From Euonymus europaeus (taxonomy: Eukaryota > Streptophyta > Magnoliopsida > Celastrales > Celastraceae), in assembly GCA_963580455.1 (NCBI GenBank), contig OY756970.1, forward strand, positions 9,982,001 to 10,046,000: a stretch of 64,000 bases of DNA, in the 5' to 3' direction. A model generated the notes under the pieces. It made no database searches. It was not told where the DNA came from and was given only the letters and a program-made list of their open reading frames with translations. The translations under genes and the position numbers were made by a program. Shown piece by piece: positions 50,501-62,593 of this stretch (position 1 is the first letter of the stretch; each line of letters opens with the position of its first letter).

Positions 50501-53500
50501 ATGTACACTTTTTATTGTTCTTTTATGTCCAATTTTACGAGTATATGCTTCCTGGAGTATTTTGATGCCAAAACCCCAACTATCAATGACAAATGGACAA
50601 AACCGTTAAAAGCTACTTCATAGTGAGAGTTGAGCAATTCTGGACCATCAAAGTTGCTCGGTGTACACTTTTTATTGTTCTTCTATGTTAAATTTTACGA
50701 GTATAAGCTTCCTAGATTATTTCGATGTCAAAACACCAACTTTATTATGACAAATAGACAAAACCATTTTTAGCTCCTCCATAGAGTGAGTTGAGCAACT
50801 TCGGACTATCAAAGTTGCTCGGTGTACACTTTTTATTGTTCTTCTATGTCAAATTTTACGAGTATAAGCTTCCTAGATTATTTCAATGCCAAAACCCCAA
50901 CTTTCTATGACAAATGGACAAAACCGTTTAAAGTTCCTCCATAGAGTGAGTTGAGCAACTTCAGACTATCAAAGTTTCTCGGTGTACGCTTTTTATTTTT
51001 CTTCTTTGTCAAATTTTACGAGTATAAGCTTCCTAGATTATTTCGATGCCAAAACCTCAACTTTCTTATGACAAATGGACAAAACCGTTTATAGCTCCTC
51101 CATAGAATGATTTGAGCAACTTCGGACTATCAAAGTTGCTCGGTGTACACTTTTTATTGTTCTTCGATGTCAGATTTTACGAGTATAAGTTTCCTAGATT
51201 ATTTCGATGCGAAAATAACAACTTTCTATGACAAATGGACAAAAATGTTAAAAGATGCTCCATAGGGACAGTTGAATAACTTCGAGTCATCAAAGTTGCT
51301 TGGTGTACACTTTTTACTGTTCTTTTATGTCAAATTTTACGAGTATATGCTTCCTAGATTATTTCGATGCGAAAACACCAACTTTATAAGACAAATTGGA
51401 CAAAAACGTTAAAAGATCCTCCATAGAGAGAGTTGAGCAACTTCGAATCATCAAAGTTGCACGATGTACACTTTTTATTGTTCTTCTATGTCAAATTTTA
51501 CGAGTATAAGCTTCCTAGATTATTTCGATGCGAAAACCCCAACGTTCTATGACAAATGGACAAAATCGTTTAAAGTTCCTCCATAGAGTGAGTTGAGCAA
51601 CTTCGGAGTATCAAGGTTGATCGGTGTACACTCTTTATTGTTCTTCTATGTCAAATTTTACGAGTATAAGCTTCCTAGATTATTTCGATGCGAAAACACA
51701 AACTTTATAAGACAAATGGACAAAAACATTAAAAGATCCTCCATAGAGATAGTTGAGGAACTTTGAATCATCAAAGTTGCTCGGTGTACACTTTTTATTG
51801 TTCTTTTATGTCAAATTTTACGAGTATATGCTTCCTGGATTATTTTGATGCCAAAACCCAAACTATCAATGACAAATGGATAAAAGCATTAAAAGCTACT
51901 TCATAGTGAGAGTTGAGCAATTTTAAACCATAAAAGTTGCTCGGTGTACACTTTTTATTGTTCTTCTATGTCAAATTTTACGACTATATGCTTACTGGAT
52001 TATTTTGATGACAAAACGCCAACTATCATTGACAAATGGACAAAACTGTTAAAAGCTACTTCATAGTGAGAGTTGAGCAATTTCGGAAAATCAAAGTTGC
52101 TCGGTGTACACTTTTTACTGTTCTTCTAAGTCAAATTTTACGAGTATAAGCTTCGTAGATTATTTCGATGCCAAAACCCCAAATTTCTATGACAAATGGA
52201 TAAAACCATTAAAAGCTACTTCATAGTGAGAGTTGAGCAATTCTGGAAATTCAAAGTTTCTCGGTGTACACTTTTTACTGTTCTTCTAAGTCAAATTTTA
52301 CGAGTATAAGCTTCGTAATTTATTTCGATGCGTAAACACCAACTTTATAAGACAAATTGGACCAAAACGTTAAAAGATCCTCCATAAAGAGAGTTGAGAA
52401 ACTTCAAATCATCAAAGTTGCTCGGTGTACACTTTTTATTGTTCTTTTATGTCAAATTTTACGAGTAAATACTTCGTGGATTATTTTGATGAGAAAACCC
52501 CAACTATCAATGACAAATGGATAAAACCATTAAAAGCTACTTCATAGTGAGAGTTGAGCAATTCCGGACCATCAAAGTTGCTCGATGTGCACTTTTTATT
52601 GTTCCTTCTATGTCAAATTTTTTGAGTATAAGCTTCCTAGATTATTTCGATCCCAAAACCCCAACTTTCTATGACAAATGGACAAAACCGTTTAAAGCTC
52701 CTCCATAGAGAGAGTTGAACAACTTCGGACTATCAAAGTTGCTCGGTGTACACTCATTATTGTTCTTCTATGTCAAATTTTACGAGTATAGCTTCCTAGA
52801 TTATTTCGATGCGAAAAGACCAACTTTATAAGACAAATGGACAAAAACGTTAAAAGATCCTCCATAGAGACAGTTGAAGAACTTCGAGTCATCAAAGGTT
52901 CTTGGTGTACACTTTTTATTGTTCTTTTATGTCAAATTTTACGACTATATGCTTCCTGGATTATTTTGATGCCAAAACGCCAACTATCATTGACAAATGG
53001 ACAAAACTGTTAAAAGCTACTTCAAAGTGAGAGTTGAGCAATTTCGGAAAATCAAAGTTGCTCGGTGTACACTTTTTATTGTTCTTCTATGTCAAATTTT
53101 ACGAATATAAGCTTCCTAGATTATTTCGATGCGAAAACACCAACTTTAGAAGACAAATGGACAAAAACATTACTATCAAAGTTGCTCGGTGTACACTTTT
53201 TATAGTTCTTCTATGTCAAATTTTACGAGAATAAGCTTCCTAGATTATTTTGTTGCCAAAACCGCAACTTTCTACGACAAATAGACAAAACCGTTTAAAG
53301 CTCCTCCATAGAGTGAGTTGAGCAACATCGGACTATCAAACTTAGTCGGTGTACACTCTTTATTGTTCTTCTATGTCAAATTTTACGAGTATAAGCATCC
53401 TAGATTATTTCGATGCGAAAACACCAACTTTATAAGACAAATGGACAAAAACGTTAAAAGATCCTCCAAAGAGAAAGTTGAGGAACTTCGAATCATCAAA

Positions 53501-53696
53501 GTTGCTCGGTGTACACTTTTTATTGTTCTTTTCTTTCAAATTTTAAGAGTATATGCTTCATGGATTATTTTTGATGCTAAAACCGCAACTATTAATGACA
53601 AATAGACAAAACCGTTAAAAGCTACTTCATAGTGAGAGTTGAGCAATTCTGGACCATCAAAGTTGCTCGGTGTACACTTTTCATTGTTCCTTCGAC
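47546..53696 (+). repeat. Satellite array between copia LTR and the 2404-bp duplication
   Basis: About 38 monomers, resuming in the same monomer and register that the LTR interrupted (AAATGGACAAAACCG). The first 1.1 kb (about 47560-48700) corresponds to about 55375-56519, offset 7815, which is the pre-insertion offset of 10110 minus the 2295-bp insertion. Further in, about 50460-51480 carries D, CACGATG and related monomers typical of the 33-40 kb domain, and about 51918-53050 resembles about 41451-43070. The block is thus a composite of older HOR pieces. No gene is visible. Confidence 0.88.
53064..53187 (+). repeat. Internally deleted satellite monomer (124 bp)
   Basis: The sequence runs ACAAAAACATTA directly into CTATCAAAGTTGCTC, removing about 36 bases that normally hold AAAGATCCTCCATAGAG and the left arm of the inverted repeat. 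The next monomer resumes in register at 53188. The T-rich block and HindIII site are retained, the opposite of the deleted monomer at 31895. Confidence 0.85.
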
Positions 53697-56100
53697 GTCA
53701 AATTTTTCAAGTATAAGCTTCGTAGTTTATTTCGATTCGTAAACACCAACTTTATAAGACAAATTGGAAAAAAATGTTAAAAGATCCTCCATAGAGAGAG
53801 TTGAGAAACTTTGAATCATCAAAGTTGCTCGGTGTACACTTTTTATTTTTCTTTTATGTCAAATTTTACGAGTAAATTTTTCCTAGATTATTGAGATGCC
53901 AAAACCCCAACTATCAATGACAAATGGATAAAACCATTAAAAGCTACTTCATAGTGAGAGTTGAGCAATTCCGGACCATCAAAGTTTCTCGGTGTGCATT
54001 TGTTATTGTTCCTTCTATGTCAAATTTTTCAAGTATAAGCTTCCTAGATTATTTCGATCCCAAAACCCCAACTTTCTATGACAAATGGACAAAACCGTTT
54101 AAAGCTCCTCCATAGAGTGAGTTGAGCAACTTCGGACTATCAAAGTTGCTCGGTGCACACTCTTTATTGTTCTACTATGTCAAATTTTACGAGTATAGCT
54201 TCCTAGATTATTTCGATGCGAAAAGACCAACTTTTTATGACAAATGGACAAAAACGTTAAAAGATCCTCCATAGAGAAAGTTGAAGAACTTCGAGTCATC
54301 AAAGTTGCTTGGTGTACACTTTTTATTGTACTTTCATGTCAAATCTTACGACTATATGCTTCCTGGATTATTTTGATGCCAAAACGCCAACTATCATTGA
54401 CAAATGGACAAAACCGTTAAAAGCTACTTCATAGTGAGAGTTGAGCAATTCCGGAAAATCAAATTTGCTCGGTGTACACTTTTTACTGTTCTTCAAAGTC
54501 AAATTTTACGAGTATAAGCTTCCTAGATTATTTCGATGCCAAAATCCCAACTTTCTATGACAAATGGAAAAAACCGTTTAAAGCACCTCTATAAAGTGAG
54601 TTGAGCAACTTCGGACTATTAAAGTTGCTCGGTGTACACTTTGTATTGTTCTTCTATATCAAATTTTACGAGTATAAGCTTCCTAAATTATTTCGATGTG
54701 AAAACAGCAACTTTATAAGACAAATAGACAAAAACATTAAAAGATCCTCCATAGAGTGAGTTGAGCAACTTCGAACTATCAAATTTGCTCGGTGTACACT
54801 CTTTATTGTTCTTCTATGTCAATTTTACGAGTATAAGGTTCCTAGATTATTTCGATGCGAAAACACCAACTTTATAAGACAAATGGACAAAAACGTTAAA
54901 AGATCCTTCATAGAGAAAGTTGGGGAACTTCGAATCATCAAAGTTGCCCGGTGTACACATTTTATTGTTCTTTTATGTCAAATTTTATGAGTATATGATT
55001 CCTGGATTATTTTGATGCCAAAATCCCAACTATCAATGACAAATGAACAAAACCGTTAAATGCTACTTGATAGTGAGAGTTGAGCAATTCTGGACCATCA
55101 AAGTTGCTCGATGTACACTTTTTATTGTTCTTCTATGTCAAATTTTACGAGTATAAGCTTCCTAGATTATTTCGATGCCAAAACAACAACTTTCTTATGA
55201 CAAATAGACAAAACCGTTTATAGCTCCCCCATAGAGTGAGTAGAGCAACTTCGGACAACCAAAGTTACTCGGTCTACACTTTTTATTGTTCTTCTATGTC
55301 AAATTTTACGAGTATATGCTTCCTAGATTATTTCGATGGCAAAACCCCAACTTTCTATGACAAATGGACAAAACCGTTTAAAGCTCATCCATATAGTGAG
55401 TTGAGCAACTTCGGACTATCAAAGTTGCTTGATGTACATTCTTTATTGTTCTTCTATATCAAATTTTACGAGTATAAGCTTCCTAGATTATTTCGATGCG
55501 AAAACACCAACTTTATAAGACAAATGGACAAAAACATTAAAGATCGTCCTTAGAGTGAGTTGAACAACTTCGGACTATCAAAGTTGCTCGGTGTACACTT
55601 TTTATTGTTCTTCTGTGTCAAATTTTACGAGTATAAGCTTCTTTGAATATTTCGATTCCAAAACCGCAACTTTCTACGACAAATAGACAAAACCGTTTAA
55701 AGCTCCTCCATAGAGTGAGTTGAGCAACATCGCACTATCAAAGTTGCTCGGTGTACACTCTTTATTGTTTTTGTATGTCAAATTTTACGAGTATAAGCTT
55801 CCTAGATTATTTCGATGCGAAAACAACAAACTTTATAAGACAAATGGACAAAAACGTTAAAAGATCCTCCATAGAGAAAGTTGAGGAACTTCGAATCATC
55901 AAAGTTGCTCGGTGTACACTTTTTATTATTCTTTTCTGTCAAATTTTACGAGTATATGCTTCCTAGATTATTTTTTGATGCCAAAACCGCAACTATTAAT
56001 GACAAATGGACAAAACCGTTAAAAGCTACTTCATATTGAGAGTTGAGCAATTCCGGACCATCAAAGTTGCTCGGTGTTTACTTTTCATTGTTCCTTCTAT
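53697..56100 (+). repeat. Tandem duplication of 2404 bp (15-mer), copy 1
   Basis: Fifteen monomers repeated 2404 bp downstream with few differences: TTTTTCAAGT against TTTTTCGAGT near 54026, AACCCCAAC against AACCTCAAC near 54067, TTGTACTTTC against TTGTCCTTTC near 54330, GGAAAAAACC against GGACAAAACC near 54567, and GTGTACACAT against GTGTAAACAT near 54952. Shared private features include ATTTTTCCTAGATTATTGAG, CATTTGTTATTG and AAAGATCGTCCTTAGAG. Upstream of about 53697 the correspondence drops to ordinary between-HOR similarity. Confidence 0.93.
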
Positions 56101-58513
56101 GTCAAATTTTTCAAGTATAAGCTTCGTAGTTTATTTCGATTCGTAAACACCAACTTTATAAGACAAATTGGAAAAAAACGTTAAAAGATCCTCCATAGAG
56201 AGAGTTGAGAAACTTTGAATCATCAAAGTTGCTCGGTGTACACTTTTTATTTTTCTTTTATGTCAAATTTTACGAGTAAATTTTTCCTAGATTATTGAGA
56301 TGCCAAAACCCCAACTATCAATGACAAATGGATAAAACCATTAAAAGCTACTTCATAGTGAGAGTTGAGCAATTCCGGACCATCAAAGTTTCTCGGTGTG
56401 CATTTGTTATTGTTCCTTCTATGTCAAATTTTTCGAGTATAAGCTTCCTAGATTATTTCGATCCCAAAACCTCAACTTTCTATGACAAATGGACAAAACC
56501 GTTTAAAGCTCCTCCATAGAGTGAGTTGAGCAACTTCGGACTATCAAAGTTGCTCGGTGCACACTCTTTATTGTTCTACTATGTCAAATTTTACGAGTAT
56601 AGCTTCCTAGATTATTTCGATGCGAAAAGACCAACTTTTTATGACAAATGGACAAAAACGTTAAAAGATCCTCCATAGAGAAAGTTGAAGAACTTCGAGT
56701 CATCAAAGTTGCTTGGTGTACACTTTTTATTGTCCTTTCATGTCAAATCTTACGACTATATGCTTCCTGGATTATTTTGATGCCAAAACGCCAACTATCA
56801 TTGACAAATGGACAAAACCGTTAAAAGCTACTTCATAGTGAGAGTTGAGCAATTCCGGAAAATCAAATTTGCTCGGTGTACACTTTTTACTGTTCTTCAA
56901 AGTCAAATTTTACGAGTATAAGCTTCCTAGATTATTTCGATGCCAAAATCCCAACTTTCTATGACAAATGGACAAAACCGTTTAAAGCACCTCTATAAAG
57001 TGAGTTGAGCAACTTCGGACTATTAAAGTTGCTCGGTGTACACTTTGTATTGTTCTTCTATATCAAATTTTACGAGTATAAGCTTCCTAAATTATTTCGA
57101 TGTGAAAACAGCAACTTTATAAGACAAATAGACAAAAACATTAAAAGATCCTCCATAGAGTGAGTTGAGCAACTTCGAACTATCAAATTTGCTCGGTGTA
57201 CACTCTTTATTGTTCTTCTATGTCAATTTTACGAGTATAAGGTTCCTAGATTATTTCGATGCGAAAACACCAACTTTATAAGACAAATGGACAAAAACGT
57301 TAAAAGATCCTTCATAGAGAAAGTTGGGGAACTTCGAATCATCAAAGTTGCCCGGTGTAAACATTTTATTGTTCTTTTATGTCAAATTTTATGAGTATAT
57401 GATTCCTGGATTATTTTGATGCCAAAATCCCAACTATCAATGACAAATGAACAAAACCGTTAAATGCTACTTGATAGTGAGAGTTGAGCAATTCTGGACC
57501 ATCAAAGTTGCTCGATGTACACTTTTTATTGTTCTTCTATGTCAAATTTTACGAGTATAAGCTTCCTAGATTATTTCGATGCCAAAACAACAACTTTCTT
57601 ATGACAAATAGACAAAACCGTTTATAGCTCCCCCATAGAGTGAGTAGAGCAACTTCGGACAACCAAAGTTACTCGGTCTACACTTTTTATTGTTCTTCTA
57701 TGTCAAATTTTACGAGTATATGCTTCCTAGATTATTTCGATGGCAAAACCCCAACTTTCTATGACAAATGGACAAAACCGTTTAAAGCTCATCCATATAG
57801 TGAGTTGAGCAACTTCGGACTATCAAAGTTGCTTGATGTACATTCTTTATTGTTCTTCTATATCAAATTTTACGAGTATAAGCTTCCTAGATTATTTCGA
57901 TGCGAAAACACCAACTTTATAAGACAAATGGACAAAAACATTAAAGATCGTCCTTAGAGTGAGTTGAACAACTTCGGACTATCAAAGTTGCTCGGTGTAC
58001 ACTTTTTATTGTTCTTCTGTGTCAAATTTTACGAGTATAAGCTTCTTTGAATATTTCGATTCCAAAACCGCAACTTTCTACGACAAATAGACAAAACCGT
58101 TTAAAGCTCCTCCATAGAGTGAGTTGAGCAACATCGCACTATCAAAGTTGCTCGGTGTACACTCTTTATTGTTTTTGTATGTCAAATTTTACGAGTATAA
58201 GCTTCCTAGATTATTTCGATGCGAAAACAACAAACTTTATAAGACAAATGGACAAAAACGTTAAAAGATCCTCCATAGAGAAAGTTGAGGAACTTCGAAT
58301 CATCAAAGTTGCTCGGTGTACACTTTTTATTATTCTTTTCTGTCAAATTTTACGAGTATATGCTTCCTAGATTATTTTTTGATGCCAAAACCGCAACTAT
58401 TAATGACAAATGGACAAAACCGTTAAAAGCTACTTCATATTGAGAGTTGAGCAATTCCGGACCATCAAAGTTGCTCGGTGTTTACTTTTCATTGTTCCTT
58501 CTATGTCAAATTT
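56101..58513 (+). repeat. Tandem duplication of 2404 bp (15-mer), copy 2
   Basis: Adjacent second copy, ending near 58513 where TTTTTCATGTATAAGC and GATGCGTAAACACC replace the first copy's TTTTTCAAGTATAAGC and GATTCGTAAACACC. It contains the intact version of the site that holds the gypsy LTR in the next copy (GTATAAGCTT at 58035) and of the copia target (CAAATGGAC at 57765). Confidence 0.93.
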
Positions 58514-60444
58514 TTCATGTATAAGCTTCGTAGTTTATTTCGATGCGTAAACACCAACTTTATCAGACAAATTGGACAAAACGTTAAAAGATCCTCCATA
58601 GAGAGAGTTGAGAAACTTTGAATCATCAAAGTTGCTCGGTGTACACTTTTTATTGTTCCTTCTATGTCAAATTTTTCGTGTATAAGCTTCCTAGATTATT
58701 TCGATGCCAAAACCCCAACTTTCTATGACAAATGGACAAAACCGTTTAAAGCTCCTCCATAGAGTGAGTTGAGCAACTTCGGATTATCATAGTTGCTCGG
58801 TGTACACTCTTTATTGTTCTACTATGTCAAATTTTACGAGTATAGCTTCCTAGATTATTTCGATGCGAAAAGACCAACTTTATAAGACAAATGGACAAAA
58901 ACGTTAAAAGATCCTCCATAGAGACAGTTGAAGAACTTCGAGTCATCAAAGTTGTTTGGTGTACACTTTTTATTGTCCCTTTATGTCAAATTTTACGACT
59001 ATATGCTTCCTGAATTATTTTGATGCCAAAACGCCAACTATCATTGACAAATGGACAAAACCGTTAAAAGCTACTTCATAGTGAGAGTTGAGCAATTCCG
59101 GAAAATCAAATTTGTTCGGTGTACACTTTTTACTGTTCTTCTAAGTCAAATTTTACGATTATAAGCTTCCTAGATTATTTCGATGCCAAAATCCCAACTT
59201 TCTATGACAAATGGACAAAACCGTTTAAAGCACCTCTATAAAGTGAGTTGAGCAACTTCGGACTATCAAAGTTGCTCGGTGTACACTTTTTATTGTTCTT
59301 CTATATCAAATTTTATGAGTATAAGCTTCCTAAATTATTTCGAAGCGAAAACAGCAACTTTATAAGACAAATAGACAAAAACATTAAAAGATCCTCCATA
59401 GAGTGAGTGGAGCAACTTCGAACTATCAAAGTTGCTCGATGTACACTTTTTATTGTTCTTCTATGTGAATTTTTACGAGTATAAGCTTCCTAGATTATTT
59501 CGATGCCAAAACCCCATCTTTCTACGACAAATAGACAAAACCGTTTAAAGCTCCTCCATAGAGTGAGTTGAGCAACATCGGACTATCAAATTTGCTCGGT
59601 GTACATTCTTTATTGTTCTTCTATGTCAATTTTACGAGTATAAGGTTTCTAGATTATTTCGATGCAAAAACACCAACTTTATAAGACAAATGGACAAAAA
59701 CGTTAAAAGATCCTCCATAGAGAAAGTTGGGGAACTTCGAATCATCAAAGTTGCCCGGTCTACACATTTTATTGTTCTTTTATGTCAAATTTTATGAGTA
59801 TATGATTCCTGGATTATTTTGATGCCAAAACCCCAACTATCAATGACAAATGAACAAAACCGTTAAATGCTACTTGATAGTGAGAGTTGAGCAATTCTGG
59901 ACCATCAAAGTTGCTCGATGTACACTTTTTATTGTTCTTCTATGTCAAATTTTACGAGTATAAGCTTCCTAGATTATTTCGATGCCAAAACAACAACTTT
60001 CTTATGACAAATAGACAAAACTGTTTATAGCTCCCCCATAGAGTGAGTTGAGCAACTTCGGACAACCAAAGTTACTCGGTGTACACTTTTTATTGTTCTT
60101 TTATGTCAAATTTTACGAGTATATGCTTCCTAGATTATTTCGATGCCAAAACCCCAACTTTCTATGACAAATGGACAAAACCGTTTAAAGCTCCTCCATA
60201 TAGTGAGTTGAGCAACTTAGGACTATCAAAGTTGCTCGATGTACATTCTTTATTGTTCTTCTATACCAAATTTTATGAGTATAAGCTTCCTAGATTATTT
60301 CGATGCGAAAACACCAACTTTATAAGACAAATGGACAAAAACATTAAAAGATCCTCCTTAGAGTGAGTTGAACAACTTCGGACTATCAAAGTTGCTCGGT
60401 GTACACTTTTTATTGTTCTTCTATGTCAAAATTTTACGAGTATA
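58514..60444 (+). repeat. Diverged third 15-mer unit, left part
   Basis: Monomer order parallels the two preceding 15-mers at an offset of about 2404-2405, for example the block at 57640-57957 against about 60044-60366, with more differences than separate the first two copies. It lacks the CATTTGTTATTG and ATTTTTCCTAG monomers, having gone directly from the GATGCGTAAACACC monomer to an A monomer near 58650, so it is shorter by whole monomers at its left end. It is cut by the gypsy LTR at 60445. Confidence 0.82.
60440..60444. other. Target-site duplication GTATA, left of gypsy LTR
   Basis: GTATA directly precedes the LTR and is repeated exactly at 62594-62598. The uninterrupted paralogous monomers carry a single GTATA (58035-58039 and about 55631), as expected for a five-base integration duplication. 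Confidence 0.95.
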
Positions 60445-60640
60445 TGTGAAATCCCGACCCAAAAATTTAGTTTTGAGTCGAGTTACGGATGATTTGTGAA
60501 GTACGGCATTATGGAAAAATAGTTTTGAACTTGGTTCGATAAATGGGTCATAACTTTTGGTGTACATGTCCGTTTTGGGCCCGTAATATATCAAATCGAA
60601 GCTTAGACCGAGCCGGAAAATAAATTTGAGAAAAAACTGG

Positions 60641-60840
60641 GTTCTGTGAACAGTAATCCATCCGGACGGATAATTGAGCGTCCGGACGGATTTGCCTAGA
60701 ATCAAGGCAGTGAGTTCTGTGAACAGTAATCCGTCCGGACGCATAATTGGGCGTCCGGACGGATTTGCCTAGAGGAAGGGTAGTGGGTTACGGGAACAGT
60801 AATCCGTCCGGACGGCCACTTAGGGCGTCCGGACGGCTGT
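60641..60840 (+). repeat. Three 73-bp tandem repeats inside the gypsy LTR
   Basis: Units start at 60641, 60714 and 60787, the last being truncated and more diverged. Each carries GAACAGTAATCC followed by two TCCGGACG cores about 20 bases apart; the fullest core is the 12-base perfect palindrome CCGTCCGGACGG. That gives six palindromic cores in 200 bases. Tandem palindromes in an LTR may be regulatory protein sites, which is inference. Confidence 0.9.
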
Positions 60841-60905
60841 CGTGAAAATCAGATATTAAGCCCAGAATTTGACATTTTCTGCATAAAATTCTTGGAGAAG
60901 CCCGA

Positions 60906-60942
60906 TAGAGAGAGAAAGAGAGAGAGAAGAAGAGAGAGAAAG
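60906..60942 (+). repeat. GA-rich microsatellite tract
   Basis: A run of about 37 bases made almost wholly of GA with a few AAG steps, inside the gypsy LTR. GA tracts in plant LTRs often sit near the transcription start or leader; no such role can be shown here. Confidence 0.85.
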
Positions 60943-61031
60943 TGGTTTTAGCAAGAGTTTGGCTTGGGGATTGAAGATTGGTGACCATTGAAGCTTGGGA
61001 AGGAAGATTCAAGCTTGATTTTGGAGATTTG

Positions 61032-62107
61032 GTAAGTTTTTCATAGTTTTTGTAAATTCTAGGTTTTTCTAGATTTGCTAGATTCTTGAAGAGTTGAGTG
61101 CTATGCTTTAGATATGTTGTTTATAGGTTGATTTTGGATGTTTATGTAGATTGGTTTGTGTTTTGGAGTTGAGTTGAGCTTGGAGTGAGTTTGGAGGATT
61201 TTGGAAGAAATTTCTAGAGAGAGAAGTAAGTGATTTCGAAATTATTGATTTAATTTGATGTTTATATGAGTTGTTGGTTGTTTATTGATGTGTGAATGGG
61301 TTCGGTTTCGCCACATTGTTAGGTTTGGGAAATCGGAACCCTAGGAACATAATTGTGGAATTTGTGGTAAATTGCTCGGCACGAGGTAGGGGATTTCCAA
61401 CCTTTGTTTCTATAATTCGTTATTTATGCCTAAATAGCGTTTCGATTCTTCATTGGTCGCCATTATTTGAGTTTCCGCCTTAATTGCTTCTAAGGGGAAA
61501 CGAGCCTTGTGTGGATTATTGTTTGATGTTGAATGTTGCATGACCCGATTTTGTGTTCCGTCATTTACGGTCACGTTGTGATTTTCCGTTCATGCATCAT
61601 GGTAGTTATGTAAAATATATAGGATGTTCATATATACTTATCTATTCGGCATGACATGTCATAATGCATTAGAGATGCATGGGGGACTCGGGTATGGACT
61701 CGGGAACCCTTAAGTTACTTGAAAGCCACATGGGAGGATGGCAAGGTGAAGGTTGTTATCACCAAGTCACGTGAACTCCATGTGGGGTAACGCACTAAGG
61801 GTAGGGTCGAGAGTGACTTGCCTTGTTGGGTGCGGGCGTGATAGGTTCACGCAACCGGATGATCCTAGGAGTGGTTGGTTGTGGTGAGCTTGCTCCCGGG
61901 CAATATTACATTGAGTTGCAATGGTATTGTGGTTGTTATGCTCCGAAAGGGTCGATCCGGGTAAATGCTGATGTGAAATTGTTGAGTATACGTTCATGTG
62001 GTAGGTACATATTGATGCATTACTCCCTTCGGTTCTGCCTATATCAATGTTTACTTCTTTACCCTACTGAGCTTCTAGCTCACTCCTTTACTTTCTTCCT
62101 TTCACAG
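61032..62107 (+). other. Possible intron within the gypsy LTR
   Basis: GTAAGTTTTT at 61032 matches a plant 5' splice site. At 62089-62107 a pyrimidine-rich run ends in TTTCACAG followed by GAG, a good 3' splice site, and ACTGAGC upstream (about 62065) could serve as branch point. If used, 1076 bases would be removed from a transcript started in the 5' part of the LTR. Only sequence signals support this. Confidence 0.3.
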
Positions 62108-62593
62108 GAGATACTGGTACAGGTATCGGTGATGCGGATCGGTGAGCGGGACGTGACATGGATGGCCCTGGATAGGATAGAGTGCTAGAGATATACTCTA
62201 TGCATGTGGGTTTATGTAGTATATCTATGTTGAGAGAATATAACCATTTAGCACGGTTGTGCATTTATGTGGATGTGGATGTTGAATTCTGGTTATATTT
62301 GATGCTATAAAAATCTGTGTGTGGATTTATATGTGATGCCATCAGTTTGTGCATGCTGGTAGTGGATGGCCTGAGGCCTAGGGTCAGGATTGCATGTGGT
62401 TGAGGCCTGAGGCCTATGTTTGCTAGGTTGCTAGTGTGATGTTGTTGTTGCTGCGTTTCTGATGCAAGTGGCCACTCTCCGATATACGGGGAGGTGCCGC
62501 CGGATTTCCGGTTGATCTCGGATGTTCACACTAGTGACCTAGGAAGGGTGCGGAGAGAGCACCCAGTCGTGTCTCCGGAAACGGGGCGTGACA

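Larger units (their letters stand above)
60445..62593 (+). mobile_element. Solo LTR, Ty3/gypsy (probably Tekay/Del-like), 2149 bp
   Basis: Non-satellite insertion with TG...CA ends and a perfect five-base target duplication. The ends TGTGAAATCCCG and CGGGGCGTGACA form an imperfect inverted repeat of the kind I associate with Tekay/Del chromoviral LTRs, and the length suits that group. Base composition is visibly more G+C-rich than the satellite. No internal coding region or second LTR is present, so it is a solo LTR. Internal features include three 73-bp tandem repeats rich in TCCGGACG, a GA-rich tract, and a GTAAGT...CACAG pair that could be an intron. Open frames of 107, 74, 76 and 121 codons on both strands overlap or conflict and show no known domain. 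The orientation given is provisional, based on the splice-like signals and the CCCGACC start. Confidence 0.87.

Noticed and set aside
60421..62188. Open frames on both strands in the gypsy LTR (60421-60744 and 60788-61012 minus, 61292-61483 plus, 61767-61997 minus, 61823-62188 plus)
   Set aside because: They overlap on opposite strands, one runs across the LTR/satellite boundary, and none shows retroelement or other known motifs.
45257..62593. One full-length LTR retrotransposon formed by the two insertions
   Set aside because: The two LTRs have unrelated sequences and different termini and target duplications, and satellite rather than coding sequence lies between them.
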